DNA from: JBBRHQ01 sp963815645
Lineage (GTDB): Bacteria > Actinomycetota > Thermoleophilia > Solirubrobacterales > 70-9
Direction: 5' to 3'
Assembly: GCA_963815645.1 (NCBI GenBank)
Contig: CAWFHL010000001.1
Span: forward strand, 310,001-374,000
DNA length: 64,000 nt
In this document: positions 53,395 to 63,902 of the stretch, in pieces
Layout: every line of letters begins with the position of its first letter
How positions within the stretch are numbered: the stretch's first letter is position 1
The notes under the pieces: generated by a model
The model's database searches: none
What the model was told of the DNA's origin: nothing
The model's input: the letters and a program-made list of their open reading frames with translations, nothing else
Translations under genes and position numbers: made by a program

Positions 53395-54471
53395 TTGGGT
53401 CCGCAGCCGCACCGTCCACCCCTCGAGCCGCGCGGCGTCGCCCGGATCTGCGCGCGACTCGGCGTCGCGGTGGCCGCCTTCGGGTCGCTGCTGGCGCTGG
53501 TGCTGACCGGCTGCGCGAACGCCGGAGAGCCCAGTCGCGACCGAACGACCCCACACGGCTTCGGCCAGATCTTCTCCCCGCAGGAGCTTCTGGAATCGGC
53601 CCCTCCGCAGGTCCGCGCCGATCGACCCCAGCTCAGCAGCGATGGTCAGCGGCTTGGTGGGCGAGGTCAACTCCGAGCTGGCTCGCGACTACGGCCCCTG
53701 GATCAACACCAGGGAATACAGCGTGCCCGTCTACACGGTCGGACGACGACAACGGAAGGTCAAAGTCGCCCTCGACCGCCATCTTCCGGCCCTCCAGCGG
53801 GCAGTCGACGCCGTGCCGATCCCCGCTCGGGCCCGGCCGGCTGCCGGCAGCGACCGCCACATGGTCATCCTGCAGCCCTCCACCGACCGGATGTGGGAGT
53901 TCTGGCGGATGCGCAAGGTCCATGGCCACTGGCACGCGGGGGCCGCCGGCGCGATGCGCCACGTCTCCACCAACCCGGGCCGGTTCGGCCCCCGCGCCTG
54001 GCCCGGGGCACAGCCGTGGTGGGGTGCGACCGCAACCGGCCTGCCGCTGCTCGGCGGCCTGATGACGATTCGCGAGCTGAAGCAGGGACACATCGACCAT
54101 GCCCTGGCGATGGCGATCCCCGATTCCCGAAGCCGGCGTCTGGGCGCGCCCGGCGACCCACGGCGACGGCAACGTGGCGCGGCGAGACGCCCTTCCCGAA
54201 GGCGCCCGACTGCGTTTGGACCCGAGCCTCGACCTCGAGCAAGCTTCGCCTGCCGCCGCATGACCCGGATGATGGCCGAGGCCGCACAGCGCTACGGCAT
54301 CGTGATCCGCGACCGCTCCGGAGTGGTCGCCTTCTACGGCCAGGATCCGACCCCAACCGGGAGAACCCCTACCCCTCGATCTTCCGGAATCGCTCCCCCA
54401 GCGAGCTGCTCGCCAAATTCCCGTGGCGCCGGCTGCGGGTGCTAAGGCTCAAGCTGAACCGGGCGCAATAG
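53395..54471 (+). CDS. Lipoprotein of unknown function, tandem paralogue 2 (several apparent frameshifts)
   Basis: About 358 aa after repair. A lipobox is clear (GSLLALVLTGCANAGEPSRD). The mature part repeats the plan of paralogue 1: GEVNSELARDYGPWINTREY, DRMWEFWRMRKVHGHWHAGA, GAQPWWGATATGLPLLGGLM, MAEAAQRYGIVIRDRSGVVA and a C-terminal LLAKFPWRRLRVLRLKLNRA. Lesions lie near 53620, 54135-54250 and 54360. The likely start is the TTG at 53395, 10 bp after paralogue 1; an alternative downstream start cannot be excluded. Its end overlaps the convergent methyltransferase gene by 23 bp. Confidence 0.65.
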   Translation: MGPQPHRPPLEPRGVARICARLGVAVAAFGSLLALVLTGCANAGEPSRDRTTPHGFGQIFSPQELLESAPPQVRADRPQLSSDGQRLGGRGQLRAGSRLRPLDQHQGIQRARLHGRTTTTEGQSRPRPPSSGPPAGSRRRADPRSGPAGCRQRPPHGHPAALHRPDVGVLADAQGPWPLARGGRRRDAPRLHQPGPVRPPRLARGTAVVGCDRNRPAAARRPDDDSRAEAGTHRPCPGDGDPRFPKPASGRARRPTATATWRGETPFPKAPDCVWTRASTSSKLRLPPHDPDDGRGRTALRHRDPRPLRSGRLLRPGSDPNRENPYPSIFRNRSPSELLAKFPWRRLRVLRLKLNRAQ

Positions 54472-55420
54472 CGATTCCATTGCCCTCGCTGCTCGCGGCC
54501 GAAACCTCGCTCGTGTTATCTCGCCTTCCCTGATTTCTTCTCGCAACAATCACATTAGTGACGGCCAGATAGGGAAGCTTCACCCGAGTAAGCCAGAAAC
54601 GGTTGAGGATGTGCGCAGCGTTTGCTGGAGGTCCTGGCGGGAGCCACTTGTACATATGCGTGAACTGTCCTGATACCCGGCTTATCTCGTCGAAACCGTT
54701 GCTTTGCAGCTCGGATTTCAGCCATTTGATGTTTGCGTGGCGACGGACGATTGGGCCGCTTCCATATTCGACCCAGGTCTCGATTCCGGCGGCAGTCCGT
54801 CTCATTTCGACCCGGTGCTTCCCCAGTTTTGCTGCGAGTCGATCGACCCACGTCTCAGGGGACCTCATATTAACCTCGCACACAACTAGCGTTCCGGTTG
54901 GCTTCGTTACCCGACACAGCTCTGCGACGGCGCCGCTTACATCTGGAACGTGCATCAAGACCCCCCAGCACAACACACAGTCAAATGACCAGTCAGCGTA
55001 TGACAAGCTGGTCACATCTCCTGGCCTTACTGTGATCGAGCTAGCGAGACGCTCGTTTGCGACACGTCTCTTCGCATTGTTCAGTACATACTCCGAGAAA
55101 TCGACCGCCTCGACGTCGAAGCCCCGGCGTGCAAGCCGAACTGCGTATGCACCGCCGCCACATCCCGCGTCGAGCAACCTTGCTCCTTGGGCTGCAGGCA
55201 GATAGCGACTCAGATGATCAATTGTGGTCTCGAAAAACGCCCCGTTCTCGTCGGTCCGATACGTCTGTTCCCACCGTTCATGCACCTCAGGCTTTGCCAA
55301 TGCGTCTTTGACGCCATCGGCGCCACTCGACAACGCAGTCGCTGGAGGGTGCCGCTTCGACACCGGTGCATCGGAGAACGCCATTGCAACGAGCATCTCC
55401 TGCGCAAGACCAAATGTCAA
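54449..55420 (-). CDS. SAM-dependent class I methyltransferase
   Basis: Intact, 323 aa. Motif I is ARLLDAGCGGGAYAVRLARR, with strand 2 ending VEAVDFS; then SITVRPGDVTSLSYADWSFD and VLCWGVLMHVPDVSGAVAEL. The C-terminal part (RHANIKWLKSELQSNGFDEI) is typical of glycan-cluster methyltransferases. Composition is markedly lower in GC than the first 50 kb, and codon use changes with it. The acceptor is unknown; position suggests modification of a surface glycan. Confidence 0.82.
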   Translation of the reverse strand: MTFGLAQEMLVAMAFSDAPVSKRHPPATALSSGADGVKDALAKPEVHERWEQTYRTDENGAFFETTIDHLSRYLPAAQGARLLDAGCGGGAYAVRLARRGFDVEAVDFSEYVLNNAKRRVANERLASSITVRPGDVTSLSYADWSFDCVLCWGVLMHVPDVSGAVAELCRVTKPTGTLVVCEVNMRSPETWVDRLAAKLGKHRVEMRRTAAGIETWVEYGSGPIVRRHANIKWLKSELQSNGFDEISRVSGQFTHMYKWLPPGPPANAAHILNRFWLTRVKLPYLAVTNVIVARRNQGRRDNTSEVSAASSEGNGIAIAPGSA

Positions 55421-55448
55421 GGTCCGGCGAAGATGCGAAGCGCGGCTC

Positions 55449-56224
55449 TCAGGTCCTTTTTGTCGTCCGTTGATTTGCCGCCTTGGCGCGAAATCGACGC
55501 CAGCGACGCACGGCCGGACGAACCGATCGTCGCGATGCTTCCGCTACCCGGCAGAGCGAGAGGCCCGGTTCCCGCAGGAATCTGCTGCCGTCGGTACCGA
55601 AAGCAACCGGGCAACACCGTCCGGCCAGCAGCGCTTCCACAATCGATCCGGTGGACTCGGTTTCCTCCAGATCGATCAACATGCCGATCGGATGAAACTG
55701 ATGGCTGCTATGAAAATCGAGCCCGAAGAAGGGAATGAGCCTGGGATGATGCCGTGAGAGATGAATCCCGTCCAGCCCGGGCGCCCAGCCGTCGTATTTG
55801 CGATTCCAGACCTCGATGCCGACGAGTCGAGAGATCTCGATCGTCGCCCAGCGCCTGCCATGCGTCCCTTCGCCCCGGGTGGGCGAAGAACGGCCGCCCC
55901 CCCTCTTCGACGGCATCCGTGAGTAGCTGATCGGTTTCCCGCGCTTCACCAAGGAATGGGAGATCACCCCAAACCGCGATATGGAGATGGTTTGCTCGAT
56001 CCGAGTATTCGATGCCGGGAACCAGCAGCGCCCCCTGGGCGCTGGCTTCCCTACAGGCCTCTCGATAGGCAGCCCAGCGATCCTCATCGAAGCCCCGATC
56101 GTGCTCCGCCATCAGAACGGCGGCGTAGTCGCGCCGCCTGAATTCCCGAGCAATGTCCTCGAGCGACCAGCTTCCGTCATAGGACCAATTCGAGTGAACG
56201 TGGACGGCTGCTCTTCACGCTCAT
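55449..56224 (-). CDS. PHP-domain metal-dependent hydrolase (several apparent frameshifts)
   Basis: About 258 aa after repair. The first PHP motif is VHVHSNWSYDGSWSLEDIAR, the second AAVLMAEHDRGFDEDRW, and further metal ligands are likely in LVPGIEYSDRANHLHIAVWG and RPFFAHPGRRDAW. GIEVWNRKYDGWAP and FFGLDFHSSHQFHPIGML complete the barrel. Lesions lie near 56200 and 55860. PHP proteins are phosphoesterases, including polysaccharide-linked protein phosphatases. The ATG at 56224 overlaps the stop of the ATP-grasp gene, so the two are coupled. Confidence 0.75.
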
Positions 56225-57440
56225 GTCTCTCTCCGGCGGCTGCGCCGAACCGCTCCGACGGATGGTCGAGACGGTGTCGTCGACAGGAACCCCGAAGCTC
56301 TCCTCGGCGCCAGTTGTAGGCGCGATCGCCGCGCCGCCAGCTGAGGACCTCTCGTACGGTTCGCGCGCGGGGAGGCCATTTCACCCCGGCCGACTGCGGA
56401 CCCCGGAGCACGGCCAGCAGGTGTACGGCCTCGCGGCCGAGGTGGCGGGCGTGGATCTCCGGTCAGCGCGCGCCGCTTTCGGGGAACCGTCGGTTCCTTC
56501 GCCCAGCGCCTGCGAGACTGCCCAAGCCGGATATTCGAGCGACTGATGCCCTCGATAGCGCCATGCTCCCCCAGGCTCGGCCGTTCAACTCGATGAACCA
56601 CTGGCTTCCCTTCGGTGTCGCGAAGCATCTCGATCATGAAGATCCCCGACCAATCGAGGTCCGGTGATCATCCGTCGGGCCGTTTCGCGAATCGAGTCCT
56701 CCAGTGGAATCGACATGCAGGCGCTCGATCCCGAGCCGGCCGGATTCATCATCCGGATCCGTGCGATGTCGCGCTCCAGGCCCGAATGCCTGCGGCGGTT
56801 GCCAGACCGAATATGCCCTCCCCGGTCCCTCGAGGCGGGGTTGAGCGATCAGCGGAGATCCCTGCGGCGCCCGCCCGATCATTCGGTCGAGTTCGTCCTC
56901 GTCCTCACATGTAATCGCCGCGCCCCGCCAGATCAGACGGCCCCCCTCGTTCGGAAGCGGCCAATGCCGGCTTGACGACAATCGGAAATCGAAGATCGAC
57001 GTCGCCCGGGGCGGGGTTCCGCCCTCGATCAGCCGGGTCGGCGGGATCGAAAAGCCGGCTCGCTCAGCGGCAGCACCCTGGAGCCGCTTGTCGAGGGCGA
57101 CCTCCGTCTGTGCCGCTCCCGGACCGACGATCGCCGGCCCCACCCCGTTGCCACCCGTCGAGAGAGCCACAGGGAGACATCGTCCAGCGGCATCAGGGCC
57201 TCGGCATCCCAGGCGCGACAGAGCGCGCGAAGATCATCGAGCGAGCGATCGACGTCTTCCTCCGGGGCGGTGATCGGGCTCACCTCCGACCGGCTCGACC
57301 CTGCGCAAGGGCGGCGCTGAACCTCGTCGACTGAACGCGCACACCGAGAACCCCGAGTCGAGCAGGCTCCAGGCGCTCTCGATCGCGGCCAGGGCGTCGG
57401 CGAAGCCGATCAGGACGCGCCGACCGCTGCCGCGCCGCAT
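56221..57440 (-). CDS. ATP-grasp superfamily protein (several apparent frameshifts)
   Basis: About 405 aa after repair. The N terminus MRRGSGRRVLIGFADALAAI resembles the pre-ATP-grasp fold. The ATP-grasp body includes ALDKRLQGAAAERAGFSIPP, GGRLIWRGAAITCEDEDELD and, in a shifted frame, KPWFIELNGRAWGSMALSR, which holds the Glu-x-Asn metal site. Five or so lesions break it. The substrate is unknown; related proteins in polysaccharide clusters ligate amino acids or other carboxylates. It is divergent from the deacetylase-like gene at 57512 and coupled to the PHP gene. Confidence 0.68.
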
Positions 57441-57511
57441 CGCTTGTCTCTCGGTCGGCGATCAGGCATCAAACCCTCGCAGAACCGCCGCCGCTAACTA
57501 GAGTCAGCGCC

Positions 57512-58275
57512 TTGGGGCTGCTGATTGTCAACGCCGACGACCTCGGGCTTCGACCGGGCCACGACCGACGCGATCCTGACCTGCTTCGAGGCGGGGAGGA
57601 TCAGCAGCGCCAGCGCGATGGTCTGGATGAGCGACTCCGAGCGAGCGGCCGAGCTTGCCCGGAGCTCCGGGATGCCGACCAGGCTGCACCTGAACCTGAC
57701 GGAGCCCTTCACCGCCCATTCGGTTCCGCGGAGACGTTCGGCAGCGACAGGCAGCCCTGGCTCAGTATTTCGCCAGCGCTCGATTCGCCTACTGGTTCTG
57801 CGACCCGCGGACTCCAGGCGAAGATAGAGGCCGCAATCGAGGACCAGATGCGGGAATTCGAGCGGCTCTACGGCCGACAACCGACGGCGCTTGACGGCCA
57901 CCAGCACGTGCAAACCTGCGCCAACGTCCTACTGTCGCGGTCGCTCGGAGAGGTCGAGGCGGTGCGCTCGACATTCACTTTCTCCCCGGCCGAGAAAGGA
58001 TGGGTAAATTGGACGATCCGCTCGATCTCGAATTGGGTTTTGCGCGGCGCTTCAGGTCGACCCGCTGGTCCGGATCACTTCGGGCGGTGGATTACAGCAT
58101 CGAGGACGACCGCCTCGCCGAGTGGGTTTCGCGAGCCCAGACATCCACCGTGGAACTGATGACCCACCCAGGTTGGGTCGACGAGTTTCATTTCCTCATG
58201 TCGTCTGATTGGCGGGACTTGATTGGGTCTGTGAGCCTGGGCACGATCGAGGATCTCCCAGAGATGAGTGCTTGA
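57512..58275 (+). CDS. YdjC/ChbG-family carbohydrate deacetylase (two apparent frameshifts)
   Basis: About 254 aa after repair. The family start GLLIVNADDLGFDRATTDAI carries the catalytic Asp pair; the metal His are in ALDGHQHVQTC and VELMTHPGWVDEF. Breaks near 57725-57800 and 58045 split it; length is 3n+2. YdjC proteins deacetylate chitooligosaccharides or glycan precursors. It is read from a TTG at 57512 in the opposite direction to the ATP-grasp gene, with 71 bp between them. Confidence 0.78.
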
Positions 58276-58404
58276 TCCTGACTACGCCATTCGTTGAGAA
58301 GCGGGGCAGAAGCGGCGCGGTGCCCGAACGCAATGTTGACATCGGCCGCCCGCTTGGCGACGCTAACGACAGGAGAGGGCCGAGGCCGAGGTGACTGAAA
58401 CCCG

Positions 58405-59262
58405 ATGGAGCTGAGCCGAGAAGACGATGAAGAGTCCGCCATCAGCCGAGATGCCGATGATGCCGAGGGCACAAAGGTGATGAGGAGCGCTGCTAGCACG
58501 TCCAAGAGCCTGAGCTCATTGCGCATCGGGGACAGGCACTACAAAGCCTACGTTGGGCCGCCTCTTGAGTTCGATCTCATCGCCTCAATCCAGTTTCGAA
58601 TTCTCACAGCGTTTGGTCTCAGAGCTCATCACCGACTCCTTGACTTCGGTTGTGGGTCATTGCGCGCCGGTCGCCTCCTCATCCCCTACCTCGATCCGGG
58701 CTGCTACCACGGTCTTGAGCCCAACTCGTGGCTCATCGAAGAGGCGATAAGAGAGGAGGTCGGCGCGGACCAGATCCGCATCAAGCAGCCGGCCTTCTAC
58801 GATAACAACACGTTTCGGGTCGATGCTCTCGGCACGAGCTTCGACTACATCCTGGCGCAGTCGATCTTTTCTCACGCGGGTCTTGAGCTTGTGATCCCGT
58901 GCTTAGCTTCAATGGCCAGAGCGCTCGAGCCGAGAGGAGTCATTCTCGCGACATTTCAAGAGTCCGGCTGGCCAGCCAGCGATTCCCAGAAGCGCGGATG
59001 GATATACCCGGGATGCGTCTCGTATCGTCCGCGCACGATCTACCGGGCCGCCCGCGACGCTGGTCTCCATGCGCGGCGACTCCGGTGGTACCACCCTCGT
59101 CAGCGCTGGTACGTTTTGGCGACCGATCCGGCCGTGCTTCCCAGGTTGCTGTCCCGCAACCGCCAATCTAGCGACCGGCCCCCTATCCAATCCCCATCGT
59201 TTCCGAGGCGGATGGTCAGGGAGCTCCAAGCGCAGACGAAGAAGCGTCTACGGCCGCTATAG
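58405..59262 (+). CDS. SAM-dependent methyltransferase
   Basis: Intact, 285 aa. After a polar N terminus, the SAM site is RLLDFGCGSLRAGRLLIPYL, followed by YHGLEPNSWLIEEAIREEVG and FDYILAQSIFSHAGLELVIP. The ending is basic (RRMVRELQAQTKKRLRPL). This motif I variant (FGCGSLR) is common in methyltransferases of capsule and glycan clusters. Lower GC again. The acceptor is unknown. The 129 bp before it shows nothing I can name. Confidence 0.8.
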   Translation: MELSREDDEESAISRDADDAEGTKVMRSAASTSKSLSSLRIGDRHYKAYVGPPLEFDLIASIQFRILTAFGLRAHHRLLDFGCGSLRAGRLLIPYLDPGCYHGLEPNSWLIEEAIREEVGADQIRIKQPAFYDNNTFRVDALGTSFDYILAQSIFSHAGLELVIPCLASMARALEPRGVILATFQESGWPASDSQKRGWIYPGCVSYRPRTIYRAARDAGLHARRLRWYHPRQRWYVLATDPAVLPRLLSRNRQSSDRPPIQSPSFPRRMVRELQAQTKKRLRPL

Positions 59263-59289
59263 GATTCGCACCTCGCCGGGACATTCGAA

Positions 59290-60778
59290 TCAGACTGGCA
59301 CTGCTCTCCACCGTTCCGACGCTGACCAGACAATTCCCGCCCATGTCCAAAGCACGACGGGCGAAAAGGGACCCTCAAGCGGCGTAAAATAGACCACAAT
59401 GGTCCACATAAGGGCGATTGCCAGAAGCCCAGCGCGCCAGGGCTCCCACCATGGCGGCGACCGCCTGATGATCGCCCCGCCGATCGCCAGGAGCAGGCAA
59501 AGCACCCACAAGATTGATCCCACTAGCCCCAACTCGGCAGCGTTGGAGAGATATGAGTTGTGGACCACCTGGGTACAGGGGGGCGCAAAGCCCTCATTCG
59601 ACCGCAAGGTAGTGCTGCAGCTATCCGGCCCGACGGCGGTCAGAGGGATGTCCGCCTTCTGCTCGACAGGGGCGCCAGATCCCGGGAAGCGGCCCCAGCC
59701 AAAGCCAAACAAGGTCGCGCATCTCAACCATGTTCACCGCTGCCGATGAGAGGTTGGTGCGATCCCATAACGATTCCCGATCGCTCGCTCGCTGGTCCGC
59801 TTTTCCGGCGAACCCGGGAACAAGCAGAAAAGCTGCAATCACCAACGCCGCGATTGTGCCCGCGGCTGGAATCACGAAGCGCCGAAGGCCGCGAAATCCA
59901 AGCATAGTTACGATCGTTGCCGCCACCGCTGCGAGCCACACACCACGGCTCAAGGTGAACAGACAACCCAACACACAAAGCAACGCAACGGCGACAGCAG
60001 CACAGCGCACCCAGGGCTGCTGCCGCCAGGTCACAAAGGCGACCATTGCTGCAAGAGCGCAGGAGTAGAGGGCGATGCCATTGGCTTCCGCCTCCAGGAA
60101 TGGACCCCTCGCCCTATCGGCGTGGATTCCGAGGGCTGGGTTGAGAATGAACTTCGGAAACACAAACGCGCTCGGTCCGACAGTCTCAAACAGAGCGGTT
60201 AGACCTAAATAGCCGCCAAGGATGACCAGAGCGCCAAGGAATATCTTGCGTCGGCGTTCGTCGTTAAAGGCAATCGGCGCTAGCAGGAACATGGAAAAGG
60301 GAGCTACGCCGAAACGATCCAACAGCCGAAAGAAGCCGGCGTTGCTGAAGAGCGTCCCGGCGGAGAAGGCAGAGGCCGCCGCGTACAAGATGGTTGCTGC
60401 CATAAGCAAATGGATCGGCTGGACACGAATGTCTTCACGATTACGGGCTCCCGGCGCCCGGAGGAGGAGCGCGGCAATCCCTGCACCAAGGAGGAGCCGA
60501 TCCGGCGGTATGCAGATCCTCCGCGGAAGGCCAAGTTGTTGCCAGTTCCCGCCCAGCACAGAGAGGGCATAAATCGACGCAGTGAGAGTCCAAGCCGGAT
60601 CGGGGTACCCACAAAGGAGATATGCGAGTCCAACAAGACCGATAACGGCGGCAACGACCAAGAACGGCAGTGGGCCCCGCTGTGGGGACACCGCTGCACC
60701 CCCCACAGCCAGGCAGGCCCCGGCAATCAGGAGGACGATGCTCGGTGATGCCCAGCTATGGCCCTTGGCTGGGTCCAT
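59290..60778 (-). CDS. O-antigen ligase/polymerase-type membrane protein (one apparent frameshift)
   Basis: About 495 aa after repair with 10-12 hydrophobic helices, such as IVLLIAGACLAVGGAAV and SFIVMLF-like segments further on. The family's large periplasmic loop includes LFTLSRGVWLAAVAATIVTM and, in the second half, VVHNSYLSNAAELGLVGSIL, the Wzy_C signature. One lesion near 59705 splits these halves (GFGWGRFPGSGAPVEQKADI continues); length is 3n+1. It joins or polymerises oligosaccharide on the lipid carrier outside the membrane. It lies 16 bp downstream of the Wzz-like gene. Confidence 0.8.
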
Positions 60779-60794
60779 GCACAGCCTGATCGCT

Positions 60795-61701
60795 CACCGA
60801 TTCGCGCGCCACATTGCCAAGCAGCGCCAGCAGCCGCCCCCAAGAAGTCCAATCAGCACCAGCAGCTCAAACTTGGAATCCGATCGCTGCTCCCTTGGCG
60901 GGCCAGCGTGAGCACCTGAAGAGGGCTCCGGCCACCTGATTTTCCCGGGTCCGCTGGTAGGCGTTGCCAAGGGCTTGAGCCTCCAACTTCGCCGAATCTC
61001 GCTGGGCGTGAGCGCTATTCAGCGCAGTACTGCTGGCGCCAGCTCTCTGAAGATCCGCCAACCTTGCCTCTCGCTGGCTGGCTCGGTTCAGCGCTTTTTC
61101 ATACTCCCTGAGCAAGCTGCTCGATGCGCTGCCGGAGCGCGCCAAGTGACCAACATAGGCAACGAGGGCAATGCTGGACCGGTTCGCCAGTCGCACCGCA
61201 TCAGAATCCGATCAGCCTTGGCTTGAACGCGAATTATCGGGCTCGAGGGAACGGGCGAAGCGGAGACGTCAGACGCCACAGATGTCGCTGATAGACCCAT
61301 TGCGCGCGCTACTGGATAGATCACTCGGTTGGCCTCGATGGCCCGGCTGTAGCCCGATGCAAGCGACGCGCTGGCGTCGGCGAACCCGATCAATCCGCTG
61401 GCATTGGTACCAGGTCTGTCTGACGGTGAGAGTCGCTTCAGCCGTGTAATGTGGCTGACGCAAGAGCCCGACCGCCACCGCCAATCCGACGAGCAGGATC
61501 ACCGGAACGACGGCCGTGATCCAGTGCCAACTCACCGCATCCACAACGCCCACCCGGTAGTCGGACATATCGAGGCGGACGGGTTCGCGCGGTAGGGACA
61601 GCCCCCTCCCCCTCCTCCTCACCTGGGTGGTAGGCGACGAGTTCATCCTCGCCATTCTGGCGGTATGGGACCAACTCCTCGTCATCCATCCTCGACGTCA
61701 T
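60795..61701 (-). CDS. Wzz-type polysaccharide chain-length regulator (several apparent frameshifts)
   Basis: About 301 aa after repair. A cytosolic N terminus (DDEELVPYRQNGEDELVAYH) precedes the first membrane helix in DAVSWHWITAVVPVILLVGL and the Wzz strand RQPHYTAEATLTVRQT. Then come SLASGYSRAIEANRVIYPVA, a long coiled region (REYEKALNRASQREARLADL) and a second helix near FELLVLIGLLGGGCWRCLAM, ending MWRANR. At least three lesions. No kinase domain follows. The ATG at 61701 is the most likely start; an upstream ATG at 61812 is in the same frame. Confidence 0.72.
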
Positions 61702-61730
61702 TTCGAAGTCCGTGTCCTCACGCTCATGAT

Positions 61731-62236
61731 CTATTCGAGCGTCCCAGGGGCCAATACCCCCGTCGGATCCATCGCGCTGGATTTCAGAGCCTGAGACGCT
61801 CTCGGAGCCCATCTGATCCCGATGGCGGCGGTGTGAGCCTCGGTGGTTCCCGATACCCGCGCCGGGTTGCCCGCAACGACTTACCCGGCCGCACGTTGTG
61901 AGTCACGACACTCCCCGCACCAACAATTGCGTCGTCACCGATGGTCACGCCCGGCAAGATGATTGAATCGACCCCGACGTAGACTCGCTTTCCGATCGCC
62001 ACCGGTTTGACCGCCGTATATCCCGTATGGCGTTTGGGATCGATCGTGGGCGACAATCCTGGACCATAACAGATGACGGAGACGTCACCAATCGCGATCT
62101 GGGATATGAAGCCTTGGTCGAGCAAGACCCTGTCGCCGAGTACACATTCTTCCCCAGCCGCAAGCCTCGGGCGACTTGGATTTACCGTTGGGTAACCACG
62201 CAAGCGCATTGCGATTTGCTCGAGATAGCGCCTCAT
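61731..62236 (-). CDS. Left-handed beta-helix acetyltransferase (end uncertain)
   Basis: About 168 aa. From MRRYLEQIAMRLRGYPTVNP it continues with hexapeptide repeats GEECVLGDRVLLDQGFISQI and KRVYVGVDSIILPGVTIGDD, then AIVGAGSVVTHNVRPGKVVA with GNPARV after removing an extra base near 61885. The fold is that of maltose/serine-type O-acetyltransferases acting on glycans. The stop at 61731 follows from the repaired frame; read literally the frame runs to 61784. It overlaps the start of the Wzz gene and its own ATG overlaps the stop of the deacetylase-like gene. Confidence 0.72.
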
Positions 62237-63902
62237 CGCGAGGCTCCGAGACGCCCGGACGGGTCCGATCCCTTCGGCCGCGACCGAGATGTGGCTATTG
62301 GCTGAAGTCGGTCCCGACCCTCGCCCATGACCCTTCGGATTACGGGCCAGACGCGTCTTGGACGAGCAGGCACTGATCCCGGATCGACCTGCAGCTTCGA
62401 GTCGATCCTGATCTCGAGGCCTTCCGGGAGCTATTGGCAAGGGATCCGAGCGCCAGCCTCGCTCGGTGCTGGATAGGGAGTGCGGATGTCCCGCCACGCT
62501 GGCTAGAGCGCCCGGTGCCCCCATGAACAACGGGCGTCTCTATTCGGAGTGAGTCAACGCCTTCGGGTACGTCGAGAACTATTCGCCTCGACAACATTCG
62601 CACAGCCAACGATGTCCCCTCATTTCGGGTACTGAAGTTCGTTCGCGCTATTGAAGAAAGCGACGACCATTCGACGGCGCCAAGGCGATTTACCTCTTCC
62701 GCCCCGAACCGCAGCACGTCGAGTCCCTCACGCAGATCTCGATGATGGCCATACAAGAGCAGGGGCTGATTGAGGTAGGCCCGGAAGACGAGATCTCTCT
62801 TCGATGCAGCGAGATAATCACGCGCCATGAGAGGGAGGCCGCCAGCGAGAAGCTCCGCCTGATCGAACCCAGCGAGTAGGTGCTCCGCATCTGGCCGGAA
62901 CCGCCACGGGTATCGCCAATCGATGCAGATCCCCTCGAAACCCAGACGAAACATCGCCCGCATTGCCTCCTCGGAGCACCGCTCATGTGGCGCGGCCATC
63001 ACGCGGGACACCGGAATCGTTGACCGCCGCTCAAATGCTTCAACTCGGCGCAGGGCCTGAGTCATCACAGTAAGTGCGTTGTCTTCCGATCGGAGTTCCC
63101 CGAGTTCGTTTCGCAGGTGATCATTGCCATGCATCAGCAGTGAGAGAACATCGGGGGCACTCTTGAACAGATCGGTCACACTTCTGCGCGCTAGACCACT
63201 ATCGAGAGGCACCATTGCAATGGCCACGTGGTAGCCGTAGCGACGAGCCTCTCGTAGGAGAGTTGCGTAGTTCAGATATCCATATGAGGGCCAGTGGAGG
63301 TTCGGGTCATCTAGTACGAACGCGGCTCGAACTGGAGGGTACGACCACGCCTGATCCGCCGTTACCGCACGAAGAAAATGCACGAGAGGGAGCAAAGACA
63401 GGAATTGACCCTGTCGCAGCTGATCTCGGAGGGGCTGCCCTTCAAGAGGAAGAAGCGGGCTGACCGCGGCGCGATCCAGCCTTGAACGGCCCTCGGCGCG
63501 GGCTACCCATAGGGGTGCGCCGTCGCGGGAAGCCAACGTCTCTTCACCAGCGGCGATCGCCAGAGGAGGAAGCTGCCCGGTGCGTCCATCATCCACATCT
63601 CGACCGCGGAGAATCGGGTGGATGAGCGGGGACTCAGTCAATCTGAGCCCAACCTTCCCATTCGCCGATTGCACCGGCGTCTTCTCAAGCTCCGGTACTG
63701 CAAGGCAGGGGATTTCCCTCTTCCACAGCTCGCTTGTCAATTCCGTGGATTCACCGAAGGCCACCGCACCGTCAAGTTGACCGAGATCGAGGCCTTGACG
63801 CTCCTCAAACGCCACCGGGTAGGCCTGCTCTAATGCGGCAAAAAACCGTGGCCGATGCCGTCGGACTCCGGGCGGGAACAACCCGATGAGCTTCCGGTCC
63901 AT
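62233..63902 (-). CDS. Polysaccharide-deacetylase-like protein (frameshift near the end)
   Basis: About 556 aa after repair. The NodB-type core starts at AWSYPPVRAAFVLDDPNLHW, with the Asp pair, and continues through YGYHVAIAMVPLDSGLARRS, SLLMHGNDHLRNELGELRSE (His/Asp) and RVMAAPHERCSEEAMRAMFR, as in the DUF2334/deacetylase group. An N-terminal part of about 190 residues (MDRKLIGLFPPGVRRHRPRF onward) is not recognised. The literal frame stops at 62340, but a neighbouring frame continues as PEGLEIRIDSKLQVDPGSVP to a stop at 62233 overlapping the next ATG, which I prefer. The 98 bp before it to the window end show no gene. Confidence 0.72.
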
